DNA of 64,000 nt from Akkermansiaceae bacterium UBA7331 (lineage in GTDB: Bacteria; Verrucomicrobiota; Verrucomicrobiia; Verrucomicrobiales; Akkermansiaceae): assembly GCA_002471255.1 (NCBI GenBank), contig DKPP01000012.1:62001-126000 (forward strand), in the 5' to 3' direction. The translations under genes were made by a program, and so were the position numbers. The notes beneath the pieces are model-generated. The model was not told the origin of the DNA. It searched no databases and saw only the letters and a program-made list of their open reading frames with translations. Of this stretch, positions 17,230 to 27,400 are shown in pieces (the first letter of the stretch is position 1; each line of letters starts with the position of its first letter).

Positions 17230-18897
17230 GTGTACTCGAATGAATCATACTTACTAGAACTTCTTACCGAGAAGGGCTATCTTAACCAGGAAATCATCCA
17301 ATATGGGCAAAGCCAAAAGGCGCCGACCGAATCTTTGATCGACTTTTTAATTAAGGCCGAATATCTCAATGAAAGCGTCATTGCTCAAGTTGAGGCTGAC
17401 AGTGCTTTATTACCAACAATTGATCTAGCTAACACGGTCATTGATCCGCAAATGGCATCGACCGTAGCACCTGAATTAGCTAAGCGTTTTCGCGCTGTGC
17501 CTATTTCGGACGATGGCTTTTCTTTAACCGTTGCCATTGATGATCCTCTCAATTTGGAAACGATGGATAGCTTACCTCAGCTCGTCAATCGTGATATTTC
17601 TTTCGTAGTGGCTACAGCCGGAGCCATTACCGCAAAATTGGATGATCTCTACGCAGCTCATGAGCAAGCCGCAGCAGCAGCCGCAGCCGCCGCAGCCATG
17701 GATGATGCTGATGCAGATGGAGAGGCTCCTATCATTCGTCTTGTACAACAAATGTTGGTAGATGCTTACAAAATGAGAGCATCCGACATTCACATTGAGC
17801 CGATGGAAAACCGCTTACGAATTCGTTATCGCGTTGACGGTAAATTGATCGAAGTGGCAACCCACCCGAAAAAACTTCTCAGCCCAATCGTTGCTCGTCT
17901 TAAAGTAATGAGCTCGACGATGAGTATTGCCGAAAAACGTTTACCTCAAGATGGTCGTATTCAGGTAGAAGTAGGCCCGAACGCAATGATTGACCTTCGT
18001 GTATCTTCCGTACCGAGCAATCACGGTGAAAGTATCGTTATGCGTATTTTAGATAAATCCGCACTCGTACTTGGTCTGCCTCAGTTAGGTTTCTTCTCCG
18101 ATGACGAAGCCATTTTTGACCGTTTGATTACTCTACCCGACGGTATTATCTTGGTAACAGGTCCTACCGGTTCCGGTAAAACGACGACGCTTTACGCCTG
18201 TCTTAACCACATCAACCGCCCTGATAAAAAGATTATCACGGTTGAAGACCCGGTTGAATATGAATTATCCGGTATCAACCAGGTGATGGTAAAAGCCGAT
18301 ATCGGCATGACCTTCGCAGCGGCACTTCGAGCCATGCTTCGTCAGGCACCAAACATCATCATGATCGGGGAAATTCGTGATGCGGAAACAGCTAACATCG
18401 CTATTAACGCATCTCTTACCGGTCACTTGGTATTCTCAACCTTACACACCAATGATGCTCCGGGCGCCGTTGCACGTTTGGCTGACATCGGCATCAAACG
18501 ATTCCTTATCGCTTCAGCCGTGCGCGCTATCATGGCACAACGTCTCGTGCGTAAACTTTGCGACCGTTGTAAAGTTGATGGCATCTTAACCGAAAAACAA
18601 GCTCGCACCTTAAATATCGATATGTCTCGCTTACAACCGGGTCAGATCAAAGGACCAAATGGTTGTGATTACTGCCGTAATGGTGGCTTTAAAGGACGTA
18701 TGGGTCTCTTTGAAATCTTTGAAATTGATGACGAAGTGCGCCACATGATTAACGAAAACCTTACCACACCTCAATTGCGCCACCGCGCTCGTGAATTAGG
18801 CATGAGAACCCTCCGCGAAGATGGTGTACGTAAGATTTTAGCAGGTTTAACATCACCGGAAGAAGTCATCGGCGTCACCATGGGCGACGCTAACTAA
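17230..18897 (+). CDS. GspE/PilB family secretion ATPase (first copy)
   Basis: Hexameric cytoplasmic ATPase that powers type II secretion or type IV pilus assembly. 555 residues from a GTG start; no in-frame ATG is close. The N-terminal MshEN-like domain (~10-140) is followed by a polyalanine linker of ten Ala codons at about residues 147-156. The ATPase core has Walker A GPTGSGKT (~311), the Asp box VEDPVEYEL, Walker B IIMIGEIRDAETA (~376) and the His box TLHTNDAPGA. A tetracysteine zinc motif (CDRC...CDYC) is present. A second, related ATPase follows after 40 bases. Confidence 0.93.
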   Translation: MYSNESYLLELLTEKGYLNQEIIQYGQSQKAPTESLIDFLIKAEYLNESVIAQVEADSALLPTIDLANTVIDPQMASTVAPELAKRFRAVPISDDGFSLTVAIDDPLNLETMDSLPQLVNRDISFVVATAGAITAKLDDLYAAHEQAAAAAAAAAAMDDADADGEAPIIRLVQQMLVDAYKMRASDIHIEPMENRLRIRYRVDGKLIEVATHPKKLLSPIVARLKVMSSTMSIAEKRLPQDGRIQVEVGPNAMIDLRVSSVPSNHGESIVMRILDKSALVLGLPQLGFFSDDEAIFDRLITLPDGIILVTGPTGSGKTTTLYACLNHINRPDKKIITVEDPVEYELSGINQVMVKADIGMTFAAALRAMLRQAPNIIMIGEIRDAETANIAINASLTGHLVFSTLHTNDAPGAVARLADIGIKRFLIASAVRAIMAQRLVRKLCDRCKVDGILTEKQARTLNIDMSRLQPGQIKGPNGCDYCRNGGFKGRMGLFEIFEIDDEVRHMINENLTTPQLRHRARELGMRTLREDGVRKILAGLTSPEEVIGVTMGDAN

Positions 18898-18937
18898 TCC
18901 TATTCCCCTCAAACTTTTATACTTTTGACGATTTAAT

Positions 18938-20596
18938 ATGGACAACAACGCGACATTAGAACTTTTCATGGCACGGGGAATGATGGATAAACTCCTCGCC
19001 AAGGACATCAAAGAAGAAATGATCAATTCGGGCAAGGAATTGCCTGAAGTACTTACCGATTTTGGTATTATTGGTTCTCCTACGGATATTTGGCAACTCA
19101 TTGCTAATGACCTAGGCACCGAGTATATCACTCTAGACGATTATCAAGGTGATCCGAATGTTCTTAATATGCTGCCGGCGACGTTAGTACGTATGCATGG
19201 TGTGCTTCCGGTGAGATATGGTCCGGAAGGCCTTTATGTATGCCTTACTAATCCGCTAAACCCACAGACCATTGAAGACATTCGCTTTGCAATCGGTCAA
19301 GACGTACATCTTTTAGTAGCTCCGGATTATCAAATCGAAGCAAAAATCAATGAGTTTTACGGTGGCGAGGCCGCTGCCATGAATGATTTGATGAGCGAGC
19401 TCAACAGCATGGAAGTACTCAATGAAACGGAAGATTCCAATGCGGCTCCCGTGATTCGTTTCGTTGATTTGGTACTTAATCAAGCTATTAAGGAAAAAGC
19501 ATCCGACATTCACTTTGAGCCTTTCGAAAAGGAATTCAAAATCCGCTATCGTGTGGATGGTGCTTTGTATGAAATGCAACCGCCACCGATTCACTTGGCC
19601 GTACCCGTGATTTCTCGCGTTAAGGTCATGGCAAACATGAATATCGCTGAGCGACGCGTACCTCAAGATGGACGTATCGTGAAGCAGATCGGTGAAAAAT
19701 CCGTCGATATGCGTGTATCTTCCCTCCCTACTCAATATGGTGAGTCCGTGGTACTTCGTATTCTCGATCGTTCTTCCGTTAACCTTAATTTAGACAACTT
19801 AGGCTTACCTCGCCACATCCATGAATACATCATTGATACGGTTAATAAGCCAAACGGTATTTTCATCGTTACAGGTCCTACCGGTGCGGGTAAAACCACT
19901 ACGCTCTACGCGGCTCTTCGCGAAATCAATACGATCGATGCCAAAGTGCTAACGGCGGAAGACCCTGTGGAATACGACATCGACGGCATCATCCAGATTC
20001 CTGTGAATGAAGCGATCGGTCTAGATTTCCCAATGGTACTTCGAGCATTCTTACGTCAAGACCCTGACCGCATCATGGTGGGGGAAATGCGTGATATTGC
20101 CACCGCTCAGATCGCCATCCAAGCATCGCTTACAGGTCACTTAGTATTATCAACACTACACACCAATGACTCGGCTGGTGCCGTAACTCGTTTGGTGGAC
20201 ATGGGCTGCGAACCATTCTTGGTAGCCGCTTCCTTAGAGGGTATCTTGGCTCAACGTCTTGTACGTACTATTTGTTCGGATTGTCGCACTCCGTATGAAC
20301 CATCCTCTACCGTATTATCCCAATTGGGTGTTTCTCCTTATGAATTAGGTGACAAACAATTCTTCACCGGTAAAGGTTGCGAACGTTGTGGTGGCTCCGG
20401 ATACAAAGGTCGTAAAGGTATTTACGAATTGCTCGACATCAACGATACCTTACGTGATATGATCACGGAAAGAGCTCCTACGGTGGTATTGAAACAAAAA
20501 GCAATTGAATTGGGTATGACCACGCTTCGTGAAGATGGTCTGAGAAATATCTACGAAGGTGGCACCACCATCGAAGAAGTGCTCAAATACACTTAA
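18938..20596 (+). CDS. GspE/PilB family secretion ATPase (second copy)
   Basis: 552 residues, a paralogue of the gene just upstream with the same domain order. An MshEN-like N-terminal domain (~20-145) is followed by a shorter, acidic linker without polyalanine. The ATPase core has Walker A GPTGAGKT (~313), AEDPVEYD, Walker B IMVGEMRDIATAQ (~378), TLHTNDSAGA and a CSDC...CERC zinc motif. All catalytic residues appear intact. Two complete extension-type ATPases in tandem suggest two motors sharing one platform protein, or a hetero-oligomer. GspF follows after 53 bases. Confidence 0.92.
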   Translation: MDNNATLELFMARGMMDKLLAKDIKEEMINSGKELPEVLTDFGIIGSPTDIWQLIANDLGTEYITLDDYQGDPNVLNMLPATLVRMHGVLPVRYGPEGLYVCLTNPLNPQTIEDIRFAIGQDVHLLVAPDYQIEAKINEFYGGEAAAMNDLMSELNSMEVLNETEDSNAAPVIRFVDLVLNQAIKEKASDIHFEPFEKEFKIRYRVDGALYEMQPPPIHLAVPVISRVKVMANMNIAERRVPQDGRIVKQIGEKSVDMRVSSLPTQYGESVVLRILDRSSVNLNLDNLGLPRHIHEYIIDTVNKPNGIFIVTGPTGAGKTTTLYAALREINTIDAKVLTAEDPVEYDIDGIIQIPVNEAIGLDFPMVLRAFLRQDPDRIMVGEMRDIATAQIAIQASLTGHLVLSTLHTNDSAGAVTRLVDMGCEPFLVAASLEGILAQRLVRTICSDCRTPYEPSSTVLSQLGVSPYELGDKQFFTGKGCERCGGSGYKGRKGIYELLDINDTLRDMITERAPTVVLKQKAIELGMTTLREDGLRNIYEGGTTIEEVLKYT

Positions 20597-20649
20597 GCCT
20601 AACCACTTCCATCCATTTTTATTTATTATAACATTCAACGATAAAACAC

Positions 20650-21921
20650 ATGCCAAAATATCAGTACACAGCACTTGACCATAAAGGCGAACAAAAAACA
20701 GGCACGCTTGAGGCTAATAGTGAAGCCGAAGCCCTTGAAGCAATTCGCGGACATGGTTTATATCCCACTCAAATCGTCGAGGCCGGCAAAGGCAAACTAG
20801 AAGTTAAAAAAGGCGACAAGAAAAAAACAGCTCAAGCCAAAGCAGCTAAAAAAGGTAAAGTAGGAGGTAAAATCAAGCAAAAAACCTTGATGATCTTCAC
20901 TCGCCAGCTTGCTACCTTGATTGATGCCGGTTTGCCTTTATTACAAAGTTTAACCGTGCTTGCGAAGCAGGAACCAAACCCAACATTAAAGGTAACGATC
21001 GAAGCTATCGGTGATTCGGTTCAAAGTGGCTCAACATTCTCCGAGGCATTGGCTCAACACCCTAAAATGTTTGACAAACTTTTTGTTAACATGGTTAAAG
21101 CCGGTGAATTAGGCGGTGTACTTGAAGTAGTACTCAACCGTTTGGCAGAATACCAAGAAAAGGCGCAAAAACTTAAGAGCAAGGTAATCTCAGCCATGGT
21201 ATATCCGACTGTGGTTCTTACTATTGCCGTTGGTATTGTGGTATTCTTGATGATCGTGATCGTGCCGAAGTTTAAGACGATGTTTGCGGAAAATGGCAAT
21301 GAATTGCCAGCTATTTCCGAATTCGTGTTCAACTTATCCGACTGGTTCATGTCAGCTCCATTCATTATTCCTAACGTTGGTATTATTGCCATTATTCTCG
21401 TTATTTTATGGATGGGCTTTAAGGCATACACCAAAAAACCAAGTGGTCGTCGCCAAGTAGATGATTTATTGCTTAAAATGCCTGTATTAGGCCGTATCCA
21501 AAACCGTAGCTCTATCGCTCGCTTTACTCGTACCTTTGGTACTTTGGTAACTTCCGGCGTACCGATTCTACAAGCATTAACGATCACCAAAGATACTGCA
21601 GGCAACATGGTAATGAGTGAAGCCGTAGCTTCCATTCACGATTCCGTAAAAGAAGGTGAATCCGTTGTTACCCCAATGGCCGCTTCCAAGATATTCCCTC
21701 CAATGGTAATTTCCATGGTTGACGTGGGTGAAGAAACCGGTCAGTTACCGGACATGCTCCTCAAAGTAGCCGACGTTTACGATGAAGAAGTAGATAATGC
21801 AGTAGGCGCGATGACTTCACTCTTGGAACCATTGATGATTGTATTCCTCGCATTAGTTGTAGGTACAATCGTATTCGCTATGTTCTTACCACTTCTCCAA
21901 GTGATCGAAAACATGGGCTAA
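20650..21921 (+). CDS. gspF: GspF/PilC family inner-membrane platform protein
   Basis: Polytopic platform protein that couples the ATPase to the pseudopilus. 423 residues. An N-terminal stretch MPKYQYTALDHKGE is typical of the family. A Lys-rich linker (~50-75) and two GspF domains follow, the first beginning IFTRQLATLIDAGLPLLQSL and the second beginning RFTRTFGTLVTSGVPILQAL. Three membrane segments lie at ~185-210, ~235-258 and ~395-415. The GEETGQLPDML motif in the second domain is classical. It follows two GspE-like ATPases and precedes a GspG pseudopilin, so it belongs to the same machine. Confidence 0.93.
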   Translation: MPKYQYTALDHKGEQKTGTLEANSEAEALEAIRGHGLYPTQIVEAGKGKLEVKKGDKKKTAQAKAAKKGKVGGKIKQKTLMIFTRQLATLIDAGLPLLQSLTVLAKQEPNPTLKVTIEAIGDSVQSGSTFSEALAQHPKMFDKLFVNMVKAGELGGVLEVVLNRLAEYQEKAQKLKSKVISAMVYPTVVLTIAVGIVVFLMIVIVPKFKTMFAENGNELPAISEFVFNLSDWFMSAPFIIPNVGIIAIILVILWMGFKAYTKKPSGRRQVDDLLLKMPVLGRIQNRSSIARFTRTFGTLVTSGVPILQALTITKDTAGNMVMSEAVASIHDSVKEGESVVTPMAASKIFPPMVISMVDVGEETGQLPDMLLKVADVYDEEVDNAVGAMTSLLEPLMIVFLALVVGTIVFAMFLPLLQVIENMG

Positions 21922-21951
21922 GGCATTCTTAGCCCCCACTTACGCATCTAT

Positions 21952-22608
21952 ATGAAGTCCAAGTCAAAGCATCTTATTCAGCGAGGTTTTACCCTCATTG
22001 AAATGCTCATCGTAATGGCTATCATCGTCATTTTAGCCACGCTTGTTATTTCTGCCTATTCTTATGTAGAAACCACCAAACGTGAAAAATCTGCCGAGCA
22101 AATTACGACCAGAGTTTCCCAAGCTTTGGAAGAATACCACCGAGATTTCGGAATTTACCCTTATGGTACCGAAGCTCAATTTAATAGTAAAAGCACCAAA
22201 GCAATGACAGAAGCGGATGGATCTGAATACAGCTCCAACGTTATCTACAAGGCTCTTTATGGTGACTATTTAGATAAAGGCGTTCCCGCTAAAAAGGCAC
22301 ACATTTATTATGAAGAGCTCGAACCTTCTAAAGAGGCATCTGCCACTACTCTCGTAACACCTATTAATGTACGAGACAAGCAAGGTAAGCAGCGCACTAT
22401 TCATATTATGCGTGACCCATGGGGTGAGCCTTATCGCTACACACTTGGCTTTGGTCAATCTTTACCAAACAAGCCAACAGAAACAGGTAAAGGAGTAAAT
22501 CCTGACTTTGATTTCTGGAGCTTAGGCCAAGATAGCGAAGAAGACCAAGCTAATCCGCATGATCCTACAAACGGGGACAACATCGGTAATCAACCTAAGG
22601 CTAGATAA
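21952..22608 (+). CDS. gspG: type II secretion major pseudopilin (GspG-like)
   Basis: 218 residues. A short basic leader ends RG, then the mature N-terminus FTLIEMLIVMAII, the classic type IV prepilin peptidase cleavage site with Glu5, is followed by the hydrophobic helix. The C-terminal region carries the GspG hallmarks PWGEPYRYTLG and DFWSLGQDSEE, the calcium-binding loop area. It is longer than usual (~140-150 residues) because of an inserted region at about residues 75-145. It is the last gene of the cluster and is followed by a strong hairpin terminator. The prepilin peptidase and secretin are not in the window. Confidence 0.9.
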   Translation: MKSKSKHLIQRGFTLIEMLIVMAIIVILATLVISAYSYVETTKREKSAEQITTRVSQALEEYHRDFGIYPYGTEAQFNSKSTKAMTEADGSEYSSNVIYKALYGDYLDKGVPAKKAHIYYEELEPSKEASATTLVTPINVRDKQGKQRTIHIMRDPWGEPYRYTLGFGQSLPNKPTETGKGVNPDFDFWSLGQDSEEDQANPHDPTNGDNIGNQPKAR

Positions 22609-22634
22609 TTTTTATCATCATTACGTCTAATCTT

Positions 22635-22672
22635 CAGGCCGGCTTTCGTGAGAAAGTCCGGCCTGATTTATT
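22635..22672 (+). terminator. terminator of the secretion cluster
   Basis: A GC-rich hairpin (CAGGCCGG pairing with CCGGCCTG, inner arm CTTTC/GAAAG, 4-base loop) spans 22635-22665, followed by a T-rich tail. Confidence 0.85.
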
Positions 22673-22749
22673 ATTTCATCACGTGATCGATCAAGTGATC
22701 CTATGAATCAAACTTGACAGATAAATACAAAATCATATGTTATAAGAAT

Positions 22750-23469
22750 ATGCAAAAGTTCTCACACTACCTTACTTTTTCCATCTATCCCTTAGTGATG
22801 TTTTTCGTATCATGTGAAACGGAAGATACGAGCAAGCCCGCCCCTGTGGTTGTTCAGCTATTTCCTTACGAAGATCGGACACCTACTAGTGATCCTGATG
22901 ATATTTTAAAAGTATCCGTCGAGTTCGAACCTTATTACAAACGAATCTGTGAAGCGGAAAATAAATTTATACATGAACACGAAGAGGATGAATGCCATTG
23001 TGGTGATGAGATATTTTACATAAAATTAGGCAGAATCCCTGAAAAGCAACAACAACTTCTCGTACGGAAATTGGCTTCTCAATACGGTTATAATTCAATT
23101 TATTGGTATCATGGATATTCTAAAAATGACCCTTCGTGGTTAATTGATTTTTTAAACCCTAAAATTAATCATACAAAACGCGGAAATTATGTTCGCAAAA
23201 AATTTGCCATACCTATGATTAACAGCGTAGGAAAGGATTATACTAGCAATCTTACTCCGGAGGATTTTTTTAAGCTTACCTCATTATATGAAGAGATCAT
23301 AGGCATCAAACCAACCCAGACATACCCACAAATAGATGTAGCTCGACTTAAATCGAGGCTAAACGATTTCAAATCAAACAAATATATTGGAGAGAAAATC
23401 ATTCGACTCAATTGTAAAAATAAAAAAGTAAGAGAGGAGCTTCTCTCAGATAGCGACATAACCAACTAA
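22750..23469 (+). CDS. putative lipoprotein of unknown function, first of a pair
   Basis: 239 residues from the ATG chosen, which places a signal peptide at the start. The hydrophobic stretch ends in a lipobox-like FVSC (about residue 22). An upstream alternative start would only lengthen the cytoplasmic end. The mature part has a striking acidic His/Cys cluster, HEHEEDECHCGDE (~residues 75-88), a plausible metal site. It then has a segment 'LLVRKLASQYGYNSIYWYH' that is echoed in the next gene. No known family is recognised. It is 15 bases before its apparent paralogue and follows the secretion cluster terminator. Confidence 0.55.
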   Translation: MQKFSHYLTFSIYPLVMFFVSCETEDTSKPAPVVVQLFPYEDRTPTSDPDDILKVSVEFEPYYKRICEAENKFIHEHEEDECHCGDEIFYIKLGRIPEKQQQLLVRKLASQYGYNSIYWYHGYSKNDPSWLIDFLNPKINHTKRGNYVRKKFAIPMINSVGKDYTSNLTPEDFFKLTSLYEEIIGIKPTQTYPQIDVARLKSRLNDFKSNKYIGEKIIRLNCKNKKVREELLSDSDITN

Positions 23470-23484
23470 CAAGTAAATATAGAT

Positions 23485-24225
23485 ATGTATCACTCACCAT
23501 CCAAATTGAAGAAACTCTCGATGATAGGCATTTTGAGTTGTTCTTTTTTCACTCAATGTACCCCCGAAAAACCACCTATCGAGGCGGAAACCACCCTTGA
23601 TCCAAGCATTCAACAAAATCCAATCGATTTTTCAGAGGAATTTGGCGTATTTTATCGAGACGTTTCAAAGGATGACCAAATAAGACAATGTGATATTCAA
23701 AGCTATCACAATTACCCAACGGTAAAGCGATTTTTAACATTATCCCCAACTACCCAAGAAGCCGTATTGAAATTAATGGCAAACAAATATGGGATCAATA
23801 CACTCTACTTAAATTATCCGGCGGATCAAGACTACTACGATTGGGTGTCTGTTCATCTTAACGATCTCAAGACGAAATCATCCAAAATCAATGAACCGGA
23901 CACAGCCACTAAACCGGCAAAAAAACGCATTACCCAAACCATAAAACCAACCGCTTCACTACTTAGCTCTTCAAGGAGCAGCGCCAAAATGAAGGATTTT
24001 TTCTTATATGAACAAATCTATGCATTATCACATGAAGCGACACAACAGAACTTTGAAACAAATGCTCAGCAAATAGATCAGCTTCTCAATTTATTGGAAA
24101 AACAAAGTGACGACAAACGTAAAAGTTATTTGGCAGCACTGAAAATCATAGCTGATGCCAAACTAGGCAATCAATTTTTACTACGCATTGAAGAAAAGAA
24201 ACCGGTTTTACCTTCTCAGCAATAA
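23485..24225 (+). CDS. putative lipoprotein of unknown function, second of a pair
   Basis: 246 residues. The signal peptide ends with a lipobox-like FTQC (about residue 25). A central segment (~90-120, 'AVLKLMANKYGINTLYLNYP') aligns with the same region in the gene upstream, and the D/W-containing stretch after it also matches. The pair therefore looks like an old duplication. It lacks the His/Cys cluster of its neighbour. The C-terminal third is helical. A hairpin terminator follows the stop. Confidence 0.55.
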   Translation: MYHSPSKLKKLSMIGILSCSFFTQCTPEKPPIEAETTLDPSIQQNPIDFSEEFGVFYRDVSKDDQIRQCDIQSYHNYPTVKRFLTLSPTTQEAVLKLMANKYGINTLYLNYPADQDYYDWVSVHLNDLKTKSSKINEPDTATKPAKKRITQTIKPTASLLSSSRSSAKMKDFFLYEQIYALSHEATQQNFETNAQQIDQLLNLLEKQSDDKRKSYLAALKIIADAKLGNQFLLRIEEKKPVLPSQQ

Positions 24226-24237
24226 ATCGTATTTATT

Positions 24238-24268
24238 ATCCTCTATTCTTTTGAATAGGGGATTTTTC
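24238..24268 (+). terminator. terminator after the lipoprotein pair
   Basis: An 11-bp stem with one G-T pair (24238-24248 with 24253-24263) and a 4-base loop, followed by five Ts. Confidence 0.8.
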
Positions 24269-24425
24269 ATTTAATGGTTCCCAAAAATAAGACCATTGCT
24301 GTTATTAAACAATAAATTTTAGAATATTATGATAAATTTCAAAAAATGATGAAATCCTACTGACAAAAATGTAAGCATGATGAAAACTATACTGATTATT
24401 GTTAATTATTATTGCACCAAGAATC

Positions 24426-27400
24426 ATGAAATTACATTTACCACTTGCTTTGCTAGGAGCAATACTAACTACCTTACCATCACTCTCTGCAACCACATAT
24501 ACGCCATCAACCTCATTAGGAAATGTGATGTATGTAGGCGATTCAATCACACATGGCTATGGAAGTGCCTCTTACAGATGGGCATTGCATAAAATTTTTG
24601 CAGACAATGGCATTTCATATAATAGTGTTGGTGTAAATACAGGAAATGCTTCAGGGGGAGTAGCCTCAGGCAGTATTTATGGTGGAGTTTCTTTTAACAA
24701 TGTCCATTCCGCTCAATCTAGCGCTCGCGCTTATGAAATAGCCGGTCGTAAAAAAGGAGGCAGATTTGGTAATTCCAATATTCAAAACTGGTTAGGTCAA
24801 TCTGACATTAAAAACGATGGCAACACCTATACAGGGTCCATCTTTGACGGGCAAACAGGCAATCAAGCTTTACCTGATAACTTTTTCCTCATGATCGGCA
24901 CCAATGATTTACTTTCAGAAAGTGCAGGTACGATCGAACAAAGAGCGGAAACATTACTGGGAGACGTACAAACCATCGTTAATTCCATGAAATTGGCCAA
25001 TCCTGAAGCTAATATCATTTTAACAACGATTCCTTGCTGGACTACGCATAGTAATAACAATACAGATAGCATCCATCAAGCTGTTGCCGATTATAACACG
25101 ACTCTTCAAACATGGGTAAACGATCAAACAAACGTAAGCTTAATTGATGTCAACAAAGGCATCATTGACGTTGCTTCGGATAAACCGTTTTTTGGAGTTA
25201 CTTCCATGTTTAATAGACCCGGTAGCGATGGCTTACACCCGAATGCCCAGGGAGATCTTATTATTGGCGGTAATATAGCCAAAGGAATGGGATACGCCGG
25301 TCGCACCGCAGGGCAATTAAGAAAAGGCAATAGCCAATTAGATATTAACTTTTACGAAAATGGTTCATTATCTATCGGTAACATCGCAGATTTGACCAAT
25401 AAAGGATTCCAATCAAGCAACATCTCTATTGCCAACAATAAAATCAATTTCGGCAATCAAGGTCTCAGCTCTTTATCCTATACATGGGCCCCTGATACGG
25501 ATTTGACCAAGGGATTCACCTTTGACATGAATCTAAGCTTGGGCAATGGTGCTACAGACGGATGGAACACCACGGATCAGTTTAGCGTCTCTCTCGGTAC
25601 GGATTCATTCTATGGCACTTTAAATGTCAATGAAGCCTATATTCAATGGGGTTCTACCATTTTGTATTCCACCGACATGTCCACGAATACGGAAAACATC
25701 CGAGTAGCTTATGTTAACGGAGATGCAGCTAACGGTTTAACTCAAGGCTATTATGTTTGGTTAGGAGATATGCTTATTGGTGAAGGATTAAGCGTAACAC
25801 AAGGATCGGGCTTTAACGGTTTAACTATTCAATATAACGGTTCGGGAAATGCGTCCTTAAATGACATCGCCCTAAATGGCTCAGGTTCCTACGCTCCGAC
25901 AAGCAACGGTATGCAAAATGGCGATAACTCATACATTGCTAACCCGGACAATGGTAATATGGGGATGCAACCTGGCATGGTAGAATGGAAAACCGAAGGT
26001 TTCACCGCCGAATCAACCAATTTAATCGCTTCCGGTGTCTTTAATATCAGAGAAAACATTACGGGAGCAGTAAGTGGCGCGGGTAACATTATTTCTGGTA
26101 CAGTGACTTCAGGCTCTGCTACAAATATATATGCCAATCAGAATAATTATACCGGTGATGTTTGGGCAACCATTAGCGGAGGTAATGCAACATCTTGGGT
26201 TGGCGCTCATTCAAGCGGTACTCTCACTGGTGATGTCTATTTAAGGCTTACTGATAACTTTACAGGCACTACCACTGTGTTTGGTGGAGTTAATGCTACT
26301 AAAATCAATGGTAATGTATATCTTGAGCTATCGGCAGCGAATGCCACCTATGGCAGTTTTACAGGCAACGCCGGTAAAGAATCAAGCATAGTAGGTTCTT
26401 ATCAAACCGATATCACCGGTAATGTAAGTATCGTCATTAACGCCGGTAACTTTCAAAACCAAGTCATGGCCGGCATCCATACCGGAAATAAAACCATTAC
26501 CGGCAACACCTTTATGTATGTTAATGGTGGCACGATCGGTAGCGATGTTATGGCAGGCGGTCTCGTAGGAACTATCACAGGTAACACGACTACCTACGTT
26601 TCCGGGGGAACTATTCTCGGCAACATCTATGGGGGCGGCAAAGGAGGCACCATCCAAGGCACCACTAATGTAATCATTGACGGCAACCAAGCCATTATCA
26701 AAAATGGTGATACTTGGGGCACGATTTCTGCCGGCAATAGCACTGCCAACATCAATAGTGACTCATCCGTAACAATTGCCAATTTAAGCGCCGGCAATTT
26801 AGAAAACGGCTTCGACAAATTTGCAGGCACTATCTCCGGTGGCAATAAAGCCCAGGATAGTACAGCTACTCGCAGCTTGATCCTCGATCACGTCACGCTT
26901 GACTCATTTAAAGCCACTTTAATCAATTTTGACTCCATTACCGTTAAAAATGGTACCGATACGTCATTAACTTCATTAGGTGGTGCTACTCATTTAGCAA
27001 TTGATGCAACCAGTCGTTTGACATTTACTTCATACTTAGATACTGCCTTAACCTCTACCGAATTATCAGGTGCCATTGCATTTGATATCAAAGATGGTGG
27101 CACATTCCAATTAGGCGCACTAAAAGGAACCATCGACCAATCCTTCATTAATACCGGCAAAAATAAAGATTTTGTTTTGGAATTGACGCAAGGTATCGCC
27201 GCAGATGGAGACCAACTAATCTATGCCGGTCAAATTTATGGTGATGGGCAAATCGTTAAATCAGGAAAGCATCATTTAACTATCGGGGGCCTTGTTCAAG
27301 CCTCAGCATTAACCGTCAATGAAGGTCAATTAACATTAACCAACTCTATTAACGATATTGCAGGCAAATTAACTGTCACCAATCAATCGGGCCTGCATTT

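Noticed and set aside
17660..17700. GCA/GCC triplet run as a possible simple-sequence phase switch
   Set aside because: It encodes the polyalanine linker, mixes two Ala codons and is in frame, so slippage would only change linker length.
21054..21635. Open frame on the - strand opposite gspF (193 codons)
   Set aside because: Antisense shadow; gspF is clearly conserved on the other strand.
22611..22749. Possible tRNA or small RNA between the secretion cluster and the lipoprotein pair
   Set aside because: Only a terminator hairpin is seen; no cloverleaf can be drawn.
26140..26750. Repeat region as a CRISPR array
   Set aside because: The repeats are diverged coding units without uniform spacers and lie in one reading frame.
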